Shown piece by piece: positions 1-11,210 of a stretch of 64,000 bases of DNA. Origin of the DNA: Tipula vernalis (taxonomy: Eukaryota > Arthropoda > Insecta > Diptera > Tipulidae); contig OY282558.1 in the NCBI GenBank assembly GCA_958295665.1, forward strand, positions 47,802,389 through 47,866,388. Reading direction: 5' to 3'. How positions within the stretch are numbered: the stretch's first letter is position 1; each line of letters opens with the position of its first letter. The position numbers were made by a program, and so were the translations under genes. Under the pieces are notes generated by a model, which did no database searches, was not told the DNA's origin, and saw nothing but the letters and a program-made list of their open reading frames with translations.

Positions 1-1242
1 GGACATGTTTGGAATGAAGCTACGAAGATAGCCTATCATTCCTAAAAAACGTTGTAATTCTTTCTGATTAACCGGATCCTTCATTTCTACTATAGCTTTT
101 ATTCGGTCCGGATCAGTAGATATTCCTTGCTTACTAAATTTGTGTCCCATAAATTTAACTTCTTTGACTTTATATTGGATTTTATTTATGTTAAATTTAA
201 TTCCTATCTTCTTGGCTCTTTCTATAACTAAATTTAGGTTATGGTCATGTTCGAGCTCATTTCGTCCTGTTATTAATATATCGTCAATATAAATTACCAC
301 CCCCGGAATGTCACTAAAGTTTTGCTCGTTTAGTTTTTGAAATTCTTCCGGAGCGATGTTTATTCCGAACGGTAATCGCTTAAAACAGTAGCATCCATAT
401 GGAGAGCTAAAGGAACACAATTTTTTTGAACTGGGATCTAATTGAATTTGATAGAAACCATCTTTTAAGTCTAAGACTGTGAAATATTCCCTATCAACTA
501 ATTTTAATGTAATATCCTCCAGTTTGGGGATTTCATAATAGCTCCGTTTCAGGGCCCCATTAAGAAATTTAGGGTCAAGGCAAATTCTTAGAGATTTATC
601 TGGCTTTTCAATCACAACCAGGTTGCTTATCCATTCGGAAGGCTCAGTTAGCGGCTCAATTATGTCTAGTTTCTGTAAGTTCTTAAGAGCAAGCTTTACT
701 CTATCCCGTATAGCAATAGGTATCCTATGAGGTGGCCTTGAAACAGGAACAGCATCATCTTTCAACGTTAATTTTAATAACTGAGGAAATTTACCTAAAC
801 CTTTAAAGAGATTTTCATTACTTTTAATGAACGTATCCCGATCCATGGCAATTTCTTGAACCTCCTTAATTATGTTAAGACGCTTCAGTGATTTCAATCC
901 TAGTATGGGAAAGACCTCATCCTCATCCTCTTTTTGATTTCTATTATAGAAATAATATCTTTCATATAATAGATTAGTTTTCGGCACACAATACTTTTCA
1001 TAAGCATCCGTAATTTCCAACAATGTTTCAGGTGACGACTTCTCAAATTTAAATGTTTTCAGTAGCTCTTTGGCCTCATCGCCTACACAATTTTTAAATA
1101 CTGCAATCTTGATTTTTTCACTTTTTACCTCATACTGTGTAGCCGTCATAAAATCATCAAAATCTTCTTTAAACTTTTCCCAGTTTACCTGTTTGTTTCC
1201 TGTCAATCTGAGTGCACAAGGCTTGTTGAAAGTACTCTCCAT
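1..1242 (-). CDS. Ty3/gypsy gag-pol fusion with internal deletion, partial (runs off left edge)
   Basis: A single open frame of 414 codons starts at the ATG at 1242-1240 and is still open at base 1. Residues 1 to about 105 read as the N-terminal capsid part of a K02A2.6-like gag. The frame then passes directly (after a D/E-rich stretch near residue 108) into sequence normally found at the end of the protease and the start of reverse transcriptase. RT motifs follow: a palm segment with LDLKDGFYQIQ, a LPFGI block, and the catalytic YIDD box near 260-295. At the edge is the RT-RNase H connection ELQRFLGMIGYLRSFIP. The C-terminal gag, the CCHC knuckle and the protease active site (DTG) are missing, so this is an in-frame internal deletion. 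The protein would be a gag-RT fusion without protease. The family call is secure. Whether the frame is expressed is unknown. Confidence 0.85.
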   Translation of the reverse strand, partial: MESTFNKPCALRLTGNKQVNWEKFKEDFDDFMTATQYEVKSEKIKIAVFKNCVGDEAKELLKTFKFEKSSPETLLEITDAYEKYCVPKTNLLYERYYFYNRNQKEDEDEVFPILGLKSLKRLNIIKEVQEIAMDRDTFIKSNENLFKGLGKFPQLLKLTLKDDAVPVSRPPHRIPIAIRDRVKLALKNLQKLDIIEPLTEPSEWISNLVVIEKPDKSLRICLDPKFLNGALKRSYYEIPKLEDITLKLVDREYFTVLDLKDGFYQIQLDPSSKKLCSFSSPYGCYCFKRLPFGINIAPEEFQKLNEQNFSDIPGVVIYIDDILITGRNELEHDHNLNLVIERAKKIGIKFNINKIQYKVKEVKFMGHKFSKQGISTDPDRIKAIVEMKDPVNQKELQRFLGMIGYLRSFIPNMS

Positions 1243-1476
1243 TTTGTATTCTGTACTTCAACACAAACCCACGAGTTTATTTGTATTTATGCCAGCAGCA
1301 CTTTCCACTTTTACTGTTTAAATTTGCCTTTTTACTTTTATCTTAGCGTTTTACACGATTTTTATTTTTCCAATATCACTGGACTCATAACCTCACTTAT
1401 TTTTTTATTTTATTTTTATTTTACAACCGCAACAAAATTATTGATGTATTATTTGTTGGAGCCAGTTACATAATTT

Positions 1477-1719
1477 CAACTGCGCCATGTTATATACCTA
1501 AGGGTCACAATTACCTTAATAAAACACTTAGGTTACAAGTATATATTTATTATTTAATTCTAGGCTTTTACATTTTACGTTTTACTTCATTTGTGCACAT
1601 GGCTACGTGCTTAATGATTATGTTCTTTTTTGCCATCAACATGGATGTCCAAAAACATCAGGGGTGTGTTTACTACCGGTAGGTAGTATGTTCACAGGGT
1701 GTGAAGTCTGTACACAACA
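1477..1719 (-). repeat. Candidate 5' LTR (1488-1719) and primer-binding site (1477-1487) of the left-edge gypsy element
   Basis: On the minus strand the sequence just upstream of gag contains TGGCGCAGTTG, which looks like a tRNA primer-binding site. It directly follows a segment ending TATAACA. Taking 1719-1488 as the LTR gives a 232-bp unit that starts TGTTGTGTAC and ends GTATATAACA, an imperfect inverted terminal repeat of the usual TG...CA type. An AATAAA-like polyadenylation signal lies inside it. The partner LTR lies outside the window, so the boundaries rest only on these terminal signals. Confidence 0.4.
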
Positions 1720-3040
1720 GATATGGCACGAGAACATAATGCGATTTTGGTAGCATACAAGATTCTCAATTATTGTTGACAGATCTGTGGTTTCAAATAA
1801 TAATGTCTTAAGTTTCAAATTATTTATGGTATTTTACCTAATAATTTTGTTCCTGGCTGCACTTACTTATTTATTTCCTTTCTTTATCCGATTAGGATCG
1901 ATAATTTTTGTAGAAGATGTAACATCATGGTTTGTCATGTAAAACAATGACTACCAGATAATTTGGTTTTAATTCTAACTTTAATGACTAATTGCCATTG
2001 TTCGTGTCATATCATCATATTGTGATAACAAATTTGCATATCACAAACAAAAAAAAAATAAAGAAATTGGAGGCTCGATGTGTTGGTATGCGAAAAGCTT
2101 TTTTCGGATTGTATCTAATAAACAAAATAAATATATCATCTTTCAATTATGCCACATGTTATTTGTATACAAACATACCTAACTAACTTGAGAAAATAAG
2201 TAATGACTCGGTTCACTTCTTTGTGAATTACATTGTGGATAATAGGATTTACAGGCTTTTCTGATGCATTTTTTATTATTTTCTAAAAAGTGTTTTCAAC
2301 TGTGGCAATGGCATTAGTAGAAAATAACAACGAATATTTAACAAGCAGTAGCTCAACGTGCCATAAGAGCGGCTAAAACGTCAGCCTGTGAAGTGACTAG
2401 CAAAAAGTTAGAAAATGTTATAGAAATTTACAGTACAAACTCGCTTATTACGAAAATTTCGATAAATGCCACTTTGTAATTGGACTCCAATTAAAATAGA
2501 CAATCTAGAGAAGGAAGGTTTATTAACCACAGGATTCAAACAATTTTACTGGCACTTAATCTTTAGGCACGAGGAAGCGTCCTCTGTCGTTTAATAACCA
2601 AAATGTCAATCTGGACAAAAATTTTACTGGCATTAGCGTACACTTTGATTTTCAAAAACAACAAAGAAGGAAGTGTGGGGCCCTGTTACCGAACACAAAA
2701 ATGCTGATGAATTTTACACAATATTATGAATCCGGTAATAACATAGTTACTGTCGAAACCACAATATTGCATTTATATCGCCTTTTCATTTGTTTTGCAC
2801 TCATAACCGAACTTTTGTTTTAAATTTGGCTGTTTTAAAGGAATCTACTACAAAATATATTCTAATCTATTACAATTCGCTAGTTAAGAAATACACGTTA
2901 CACGTGTACAAGAATGCCATTTTCACGTAAAATTGTGTAGCATTTTTGTCAAATTGGTATAATTGTCAATAGACGTATGTAGGAAATAGTGGAGGCCAGT
3001 TTAGGTCTCCGTTTTAATTATGTGTGTAGCGAAATAAAGA
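1720..3040. other. No gene recognised
   Basis: AT-rich sequence with short unsupported reading frames only. I see no conserved motif, tRNA or long repeat. Confidence 0.5.
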
Positions 3041-3195
3041 AATTATTTGAAGTGCCGTGTTGCAGGTTACACCGTCCTGCTAAAACCACATGTTTTCCAT
3101 AGTCTTAACATGTTGCGATACTGTTGCCTGTTCACCGTAACTCCATCTTCGAAGAAGAACGGCTCAATCAAACCTCTTGACAGAATTCCTCAACA
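3041..3195 (-). pseudogene. DDE transposase fragment (mariner/IS630-like)
   Basis: The minus strand reads IEPFFFEDGVTVNRQQYRNM and then, after a one-base shift and an in-frame stop, ENMWF-QDGVTCNTA. This is the block around the second catalytic aspartate (QQDGATCHTA) of the DDE_3-type transposases that are common in insect genomes. Only about 50 codons survive, so it is a dead relic. It abuts the gypsy RT relic that ends near 3255, on the same strand, so one of the two probably inserted into or recombined with the other. Confidence 0.65.
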
Positions 3196-3254
3196 AACAG
3201 TCACTTTTTATAGACACACTGGGTTCTGAACATTTGCTTATTAACAAAACTATT

Positions 3255-4229
3255 GAGGTGGAAATGTGCTTCGTAGTTTTTATGCTACACCATACATTAA
3301 TCGGATATGCCGGTACAGTCCCTTGTGAGTACTCAATGTCAGTATCTCTCTGCTTTCTTGGCTTACTTCTAATTGCAAATAAGCAACATACACCAATTTT
3401 TGAAAATTTATCGCCCCTGCCATATCTTCGAAAAGTTCTTCAATAGTCGGTAAGGGATGTTCGTCAATAATCAGATTCAGACTGCACAAATACGTTGAAG
3501 ACTTCCGAACTGTTACCATGTGTGTAGCCCATTCGCTTCTATTCATCTTAACCATAATACTATTTTCAACCAACCTATGGATTTTCGTTTCAACTGCTAA
3601 ACGAATTGGGCAAGTGTTAAACCTGGTTTTTTTTAAAATACCGGCTTACACTCTGATTTTAACTTCAGTGTATCATACCCATCAATTCTTCGAATACACC
3701 CGAATACTTTGAAATCAATTTCCCAATTACGGAATTGCTGATGCTGAGATCTGAAATTTTGTTTACCGAATCTGCTACTTTTGTTCCAATCGAACGGAAT
3801 TCATCTAATTCAGTTTCTTCCTAGTAATCGATGCCAGCCATTATTGACCACGAACACCTGTAAATTCTAGATTATTTTATTGAAAACCTTAATTGAACCA
3901 ACAATAAAAACTAGTGATTTAATTTTATTGCCGTAATAACTAATTAACTTTGTTATAGAAGTTACAGGCGAACCCGTATCGACTTCGAAACTATTTCTCA
4001 AACTAATTATTTCGTAAATGTGCGCAACTTCTTCAACTGTATCGTTTTCATTTTCAGATTCGTCAATATAATTAGCCTGTAAATGATAGTTTGATGTTAA
4101 ATAAATTAGTTTACCAATAAATAGGGCGTCAATTTTCAATTTAGGTATAGAAGAATGAAGGCTCTCGATAGCAACTAACGGGAGCAAATAAAAAACGCAG
4201 CTTAAATTAACACAATTATTTGCCAACAT
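3255..4229 (-). pseudogene. Ty3/gypsy pol relic (protease to RT), K02A2.6-like
   Basis: Minus-strand fragments in order: 4229-3867 contains FEVDTGSPVTSI, the aspartic protease active site of gypsy pol, preceded by an acidic stretch typical of the linker after gag zinc knuckles. 3866-3600 is a frame-broken linker. 3573-3280 carries RT sequence with SEWATHMV, LIIDEHPLPTIEELF, AYLQLEV and EILTLSTHKGLYR. The RT catalytic YLDD region is not reached, because homology stops near 3255. Several frameshifts and stops make this non-functional. It is a different copy from the element at the left edge, which lacks this protease. Confidence 0.8.
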
Positions 4230-4424
4230 AACGTCATAATGTAGTGTAGGAGAACATAAACTTTTTGTTCCACTTTGATTTTGGCAATTATTATTGCCGA
4301 CTCTAGCCGTTTCACCCCATCTCGTAAAAGTAATGCTTTTATTGCCTTACGTTTCATTTGTAGATTCGACGGCATTTTCGTTTTATGTTTTTATACAATA
4401 ATATATTACAAATTATACGGTCGA
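4230..4424. other. Possible decayed gag remnant, uncertain
   Basis: The minus strand has an interrupted frame upstream of the protease relic that could be gag, but no zinc knuckle can be read. Nothing firm. Confidence 0.2.
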
Positions 4425-5222
4425 TGTCGAAAGACCGAACGTCGGAAGGCCGAATGTCGAAAGGCGGAACGCAGAAAGGCCCAATGGGTCGGAAGCCGAA
4501 TACGTGCTAATAAATCCTGTGTATGTAGCATATTAATGTGGTCAAATATAGTCGGAAATTTTTTTTTTATTTTTTATTTTTCTATTATAAATAATTAATT
4601 TTTAATTATATGACAAAAAAACGTAAGAAGATTTTAATTTAACATATTTTTTGTTTACTCGTAGACTAATATCATGAACAAAAAGATTTTATATAATAAA
4701 ACACAATATTTTGGTTTTGTCACTTTCTTAATGTGATATTTATTTTAATTGAAATTGAAATTACGATCGTTTCGGATGTTACTCTTTTATCACATTTCTA
4801 ACAAGCACTCGAGTGTTTGTTAAAAATTTGATAAAGGAGTAACATCCAAGAAAGCGACAAAACCAAAATATTGTGTTTTATTATATAAAATCTTTAAGAT
4901 TTTAATATTTAAGGCGATTTACTATTAAACATTTTTATGCAAAAATTTTGATAAAAATATAAATTTTGATTTTCAAAAAAATATAAATTTTGAAAATTTT
5001 AATTCACAAAAAGATGAAAAATTAAAATCAATTTCCACACAAACGGCCTTTCGATATTCGCCCTTTACGACACATTCGGCCTTTCGAAAATCGGCTTTTC
5101 GATAATTGGCCTTTCGACCTTTTCGGCCTTTCGAAATTCGGCCTTTCGACACATTCGGTCTTTCAGCATTCGGCCTTTCAGTGTTCGGCCTTTCGACATT
5201 CGGCCTTTCGGCCTTATTCCAA
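4425..5222. repeat. Foldback (FB-like) element with modular arms
   Basis: Two inverted arrays of a GGCCGAA/TTCGGCC-rich word flank a palindromic core. The left array is at 4425-4500 (CGAAAGGCGGAA-type units). The right array at 5040-5222 holds about ten copies of GGCCTTTCGA-type units in the opposite orientation. The core is a strong inverted repeat: 4682-4728 pairs with 4850-4894, and an inner pair GGATGTTACTC / GAGTAACATCC lies between them. Tandem-repeat arms around a central palindrome resemble Foldback elements. The Arg/Pro/Asn-rich frame over the right array is a by-product of the repeat. Confidence 0.6.
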
Positions 5223-5560
5223 ATTATAAACGTTCTCATAATTTTCCTCGTCGCCAATTGACGATGGTAAAAGTAGAGAAAGCTTCTCTCGAGGAAAAAA
5301 GTTAAAATGAGGCAACTGGCAAAATGACATATAAATGCGACGAAAGAATATTTTGCAATCCGATAATTAAAAATTGATTTTATAATCCAACATTTGAATT
5401 ATTTACAATTATTAGCAATCTGGTAAGTAAAAATTGTATGTATTTACAGTTAAAAATTGGAATTCTTTACAACAATTTCAAATGTCAAATTATCAGCTAG
5501 CTCAGTTCAAAAAATTTCCACTAGGTGGAGTCTGTGATGCTCCAATCGTCAATAATGGAC
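5223..5560. other. No gene recognised
   Basis: AT-rich spacer between two palindromic elements. Nothing identifiable. Confidence 0.5.
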
Positions 5561-6514
5561 GTGTTCAATCGGGCAAAAATGATAAAAAATATCATGATAT
5601 TTTATCCCACCCTAACTTCATTTTGTAATATTGTACGTCAAACCCGATTGAACAACCAAAATTGATAAAAAATGATAAATTGATTTTAAATGTTACATTT
5701 GGTTTTAAATCGCTTTGTAAAATTCAATAAACTCATTTTGTCGTCAGGTTTTTAATTAAATGTTATATATTTTAATTATTTCTTTTTTATAAACTAGTTT
5801 GATATTGAAACTATTTGGTTTTTATCCAAATATTGGAGACACAAATAATTTTAGTTTGAGTTTCGTTGTGTTTGTGTTCTCAGACGAAACTTCCAAATAT
5901 AAATTATTATTTATGTTTAAATAAATAGGTGACTGTGTAAATATCATATAAATATCTTAAAAAAGCAAATCCAATTTAATTTAAGTACCGAAAATATCAT
6001 AAAGAAAATAAATTCAAAATTGACAGCTGGAACCAAGAAAAAAGTTGGTTTTTGTGTGTGATAAATGAGTGCGTTTAATGCCAAAAGTGATAAAAAATAT
6101 CATGATATTTTTTATCATTTTTGCCCGATTGAACACTAGGAATGATATTTTTTATCACGTTTTGCCATAAAACGCACTCATTTGTCACAAAAACCACTAT
6201 TTGGAAAACCAAGTTTTTTTTTTGGTTTTAGCTGTCAGAATAAATACATATTTGAAAATAAAATATTTGGCTTTTGATTGAGGTGTGATACTTTTAATAT
6301 TATTCAGGAAGGGTATTGTTTATTATTTTATAAAAAATCGCGATAAATTGGTTTTGATGTTGCCCAAATAAAGATGCTCTACAGAAGTTTGACGTGTAAA
6401 ATCACTTTTTTCATTTTGGTTGTTTTGTCGTGCAAGACATAAAATACAACGAACTGAAGTTAGGGTAATAAAAAATATCATAATATTTTTATCACTTTTG
6501 GCCCGACTGAACAC
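5561..6514. mobile_element. Non-autonomous DNA element with about 85-bp inverted ends
   Basis: The left end starts GTGTTCAATCGGGCAAAA and continues through an ATCATGATAT palindrome to CCCTAACTTCA. The right end, read in reverse complement from 6514, starts GTGTTCAGTCGGGCCAAAA and continues through the same blocks. The element is 954 bp and has no coding capacity. I could not find a convincing target duplication. An internal inverted repeat (6063-6183) reuses the same GATAAAAAATATCATGAT core. Confidence 0.65.
6063..6183. repeat. Nested small palindromic element
   Basis: A 121-bp inverted repeat with ends AAATGAGTGCGTTT and AAACGCACTCATTT. It contains GATAAAAAATATCATGAT and a TTGCCCGATTGAACAC segment that matches the terminus of the surrounding 954-bp element in inverted orientation. 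Confidence 0.55.
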
Positions 6515-9379
6515 GACCAATATGTGAATATTTTATTGAGTTATGTTAACCGTAAGTAAATTTTTAATTTGATTTTGCATCACGAATGTTATAGCGTCTT
6601 GAATTGGCGCGACATTTCTTTTTGGTTGATAGGTATTAGTAGCTGATAGAAAAATCTTACAAAAAATCGCGATTTACCGAAATTGATTTAAATCAAAAAA
6701 AAAAAAAAATTGATTTATTCTGCCAAATCGAACGCGCTTAATGATTTAAATCATTTTTTTTTTTTAAATTAATCATTTATTTTAATTTGAGAATATAGCT
6801 ATAAAACAGTATATATTATTTAACAATATAGGTATAAAATGTAAAGTATAAACTTTTGTGACTACAAAGTCATAAAAAATGTAAACAATTTTGTAATTTT
6901 TATTTACGAAGTACATTACAAAACTGCCGCCTCGTTTGCTGTTGTTATTGTTGTCATAAATGGCATTTTTCTTTGTTGCTGTCAAGTGCTGGAAAAGAGA
7001 TGGGGGGATAAAATTTAGCACAAAATTTCAGTTTCTCAAAATTTATTTACATTAACAAACATCAATAGTGTTGTCCCAAAGAACTCCACATCTAGTCTAT
7101 CTGATAGATTTGAGATTCTTTTTTCTGACGAACAGAATTCGACATATACATACATATGTATAATAGACCAATATTCAAACTAAAGCAGAGTCTTCCCTTT
7201 TTGGTGTTCGATGTTAGTCCAGGCCAGATCGTTCATTGGACTTCATTTGCTTGGATTTTGAAAACAACTTCAATTATTAGAGTATAGTCAAGTGATCCAT
7301 TATAAAAAATACAATTTGCCACTATATTTGGAGAATCCCTTAGGTCAATTACGATTATAGATTTCTAAAGATTTCTCTATCTAGCGTTCAACAAAAAGTA
7401 TGTCAAACAATTTTTTATTTTACAAAATGCGTACGATGTAGTTTTGCTTGTGGCTTGTCTAAATGATCATTTTGGATGTACCCTATACCTATCTACGCCA
7501 GCCAGTAATTATGTTGGAGTTATCTTAACCCACATAAGCCAATATTATTTCAGTTCTGTTATATCCAGTTATAAAGCTTTTAATTATTTGTAAGATAACG
7601 TGTCTGTGCACATCTTATAATTAAACCGCTGTTTACCGCTTTTTGACAGCCACGTTGTAAACGTATGTAGGTGTGTGTGAAATGTGTATGTACGTTATAC
7701 ATAGGTGTACGACCTTATTAAGCATAAAAGTACTTATATAGAAAAATAAAATCTCATTTAATCTTAATTAATGATGAATGCAATTGTATTTCTTATCGTT
7801 TTAATCATAAACATTTAATAACAGCTCAAATTTGCTTGTTCGAATTTTTATAACAGTTCAAGTGTTCTATGTAGATTGAAGGTTTCTAATATTTTCTGAT
7901 TTCCAGTATTTCCTGTTTTTTTGACTTCTATAGTCATATTGTTGATCGCGATAAGATTAGTTTGTATATGTGTCTGTAACCATACCTACCTATTACGTAT
8001 ATAGTTTTCAGTCTATAAGGTACACATTTAATGTAAGATCTGCAATAACGTGATAATGAACCGGTTTCTTATCAGAATAATTAATCTGGCTTTTTAAAAA
8101 TCCAAACAATGCTCATACGATATAATCACACTTTTTGTGTTGTGTTTATTAAACCAAAAAAAAAAAAAAAAAAAAAGTTTTAATTACTTTACGTTTAGTT
8201 TATATGATTGATTACTTATATCATGTAATAAAACACTGATAACGGTGTTCTAAACATTTTGTAAACAAAGTCAACTATACAAATGTTTTGATAATTTTAA
8301 CTTTTTCTGTCTATACGAATAATTTATTATGACTTATTTTCAAACTGCAAATCAATCAAACACGTCTATTTCTTGTTTAATTTGATTAAACACAAAAATA
8401 ATCATGGAGTTGCCTAAATGAACTGTTTAGTATTTTAAAAATTAATTAAAGGTAGTTATAGCGGTAATTAGTAATATTGTTTTTTTTTGTTAACGCTATA
8501 GGAAATTCTTTTAATTAACGACATTGAGTTTCAAGTCCAGACAATGTGTGGTTCCATTAAATTAGTGTAGAGACATAATTCTTTATGAACTATTAAACTC
8601 ATCGGCATTATCTTAGCTAATAGCGTAACACACATTAGTTGTTTATATCTAATATTTGTACTTGTGTAAGTCAAGGTGATAATTTTTTTTTTTTACAAAT
8701 TTGCTAACATCTTTTAATTTGCATTCGCTAAAATATGTTAATATCGTAATTGAAAATTAAATTAACAGACCACCATTAATTCTTTTTGTTATTTTTTCTG
8801 TTTTTAGTGTTTATACTCGTACTTCATACAAGCATATTCATATATGGAATGGACAAGTTTGCCTTGTCCCATTAATGTGTGTTTTTGTTTGCTTGTAGCC
8901 GGTTTAAAATTTATTTTCTCAGATTTCTCTTTACTAGTCTAATTCTAATCCAAAGTATGGTCAAGGAAAAACTACAAAATAACCCTGACCGCGAAAATAA
9001 TACAAGTAAAGTAAATTTAAACTTAATTTCACCTTTAAACAGTTTATTTATTCAGGCAGGTATTTAAAATCTTCTTTAGGTCCTAATTAAGGGCAGATTA
9101 TTTTGAGCTGTAAGCTCAAGATTTAAAAGATTCGTTAATTTGGGTTTGGTGTTTTAGTCTACTCAACTTCTCTCTGCTGTCCTCTTCCCATTATTTACAA
9201 TCGGTAAGCAAACAAACAAAAACACAAATTAACAATTATCAATAGACAAGAATTTAAACAACTCACTTCTAAACGAATTTCTTGTCATGTTAAAAACGAA
9301 AACATCGTAAACCAAATTAAAAAGTTGCGATATTCTCAAAACTGGTTCAGAAAGTGTACAATTTGTAGAACAGTGCGTG
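6515..9379. other. Long AT-rich stretch without recognisable gene
   Basis: No motif-bearing frame on either strand. It contains homopolymer runs (A-runs near 6694 and 8156-8176, T-runs near 6750 and 8688) and short microsatellite-like patches. Could be host intergenic DNA. Confidence 0.5.
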
Positions 9380-10170
9380 TGGGAGCGCATAAATATTTAA
9401 ACGAGCAAGTAATTCGTCACAATGTATTCAGGAGGTCAGAACATCGTGAACGAAGATAACAGATGCAACGTCTCGTCTGTTATCCAAACGTTATAGTTTC
9501 TATAAATTACAACGATCATTATAAGGTGGGGGAATATATTGGTGCACTCAAAGGCATGCAAAACAAAATTGTTTCAGAATGCTCTCAACACTATCTGAAT
9601 GGTACTTATTAAATGGTGACCAGATCTGAGAAGTGTATTATATTCTACAGCGTAATGTATGAAACTTAGCTTAGTAAGCTTTTGTAATAACAAAATCAAT
9701 GTGTTTGGTAAAAGTTAGATCACAATAAAAGGTTATAAAAGTCGAACATGAACTCAACTCCGCTTCCGAGAGAGTGACAAAATCCTACATTAGCCACATT
9801 CAACAAAAATTTGTTGTTAAACGACGAACTGCAAAAATTATCCAAGTCGCATTGCAATTTCATACAAGCAGACACATCATTAATTGGAGCAAATATTTTC
9901 ATATCATCTGCGTAAAGCAGACAATGTGCAAATTCAAAACACTCAACCCTTCAAAAGCGGACCACTGTGGACTTCCTTGAGGAACCGCTGAGGTAACACG
10001 AAATGCCCGAGTGCTAAAATGATTAAATCTCAACAAATTGGTAACGATCAGAAAACTATGAAGGTAACCATTTAATAGGGATGAACTGACAATCTAGTTT
10101 ATCCAGCTTATCGAGAAGATTCGAATGGTCAATTTTATAGAAAGCCTTTGAAAAATCGGTTTATACTATA
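9380..10170 (-). pseudogene. Non-LTR retrotransposon RT relic (Jockey superfamily-like)
   Basis: Read on the minus strand in three frames: VYTDFSKAF-KIDHSNLL near 10150-10090, a decayed SYLS-RYQFV block, the YADDMKIFAPIND catalytic box near 9880, and NNKFLLNV near 9800. The distal part reads IWSPFNKYHSDSVESI near 9600 and a C-terminal RRDVASVIFVHDVL near 9460. The order is that of the palm to C-terminal part of a non-LTR ORF2, but with many stops and frameshifts. The stretch 10170-10370 shows no endonuclease domain, so ORF2 is internally deleted. It belongs with the ORF1-like relic upstream (10370-11037). Confidence 0.75.
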
Positions 10171-10369
10171 CTTATTGCCTAAGATAGGTGGAAAGCCATC
10201 ATATCATGCCCCTTATTAACTTCAATTTGAGATAAACCATCACATATTACGTGATACCGCAGTTACTTCATAGACAGACCCAAAAAGAAAAAATGACAAA
10301 CAAATTAGATGTATCAGAGGGGTCAGCCCTAGCAGCGAAAGAAGCAATGTTGAAAGTAGAATAAAACTC

Positions 10370-11037
10370 AACACCGTGTAACGTATGTAGTTTGTCCGGA
10401 GTTTATAGGCGGAAGCATCGTGTTTGAAACTGGATCACTTAAATTCCGGGAGGGTTGTTTGAAACAGTTCGTATCCGAGATTTCACATTTGAGGCTCCTG
10501 ACCAAAAATTTCAGTTATGACGGTCTAATATTGTAAATATACCAGTTGGCCACGTTTCCGAAATTAGCGCCTTATCACGAAGATCAAGATTAATTCCTAA
10601 ACCGGCACCTAAACATCAACCTCAGCAGTTAGAGGATCAAGCCTGGATAAATGAAGCCAACATTTCAGAGCAACAGTTTTAATATGAATATCTGGTAAGA
10701 TAATTGTACCACAAATATTAAAATTTTGTTGCCTCTGTTGCTTAGCGTATACGGGTGGTATCGATTTTTTATTTCCGATAGAGCACGGTATTTCCATGTT
10801 ATGCATGTGATCAGTTTACAACCTGAATCTTCGGAACCTGAACCGGAAACAATTTTTGAAGACTTGTTTTGCACTTCAATTGTATTTACTGGTTTTGCTT
10901 TCAGTTTATCAGCAAATATTGGGCCCAATCCCTTCTGTTCCGAGTGCACCACAGCTTCTAATTCACCAGAACAGCTGTTCTGATTACTTCTTGAGCCTTC
11001 TTTAAAAACAGTATATGAAGACGGGACAAGCGGACTA
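10370..11037 (-). pseudogene. Non-LTR ORF1-like relic, interrupted by a younger element at 11038
   Basis: The minus strand carries broken frames with WLHLSRLDPLTAEVDV near 10650-10600, preceded by a charged, Ser-rich segment. That short beta/alpha-like block followed by GAGLGINLDL resembles the RNA-binding ORF1 region of insect Jockey-like elements. The frame is broken by several stops. The 5' side is cut by the insertion of the element at 11050-14337; the target sequence resumes at 14350. Assignment is by pattern only. Confidence 0.45.
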
Positions 11038-11210
11038 GTTGAAGTTTATTTTTTTATTTTTTTTTTTTTTTTAAACACCTTTATTGATATGGCTACTTCA
11101 ATCTTAAACATTATTAATTCATTAGTAAGGTTGACATTAGTACTTATGAGATAAGCATACACTTGTGTGGGTCTGCTGGACCAGTATCCAGTTCCCTTAA
11201 GATACAATAT

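Noticed and set aside
4973..5257. Repeat-containing RPN-rich peptide
   Set aside because: By-product of the GGCCTTTCGA array; no promoter or conserved context.
8156..8176. Poly(A) tail of a retroelement
   Set aside because: No coding relic or target duplication could be linked to this A-run.
10665..10983. Plus-strand frame 10726-10983
   Set aside because: Antisense shadow of the ORF1-like relic on the minus strand.
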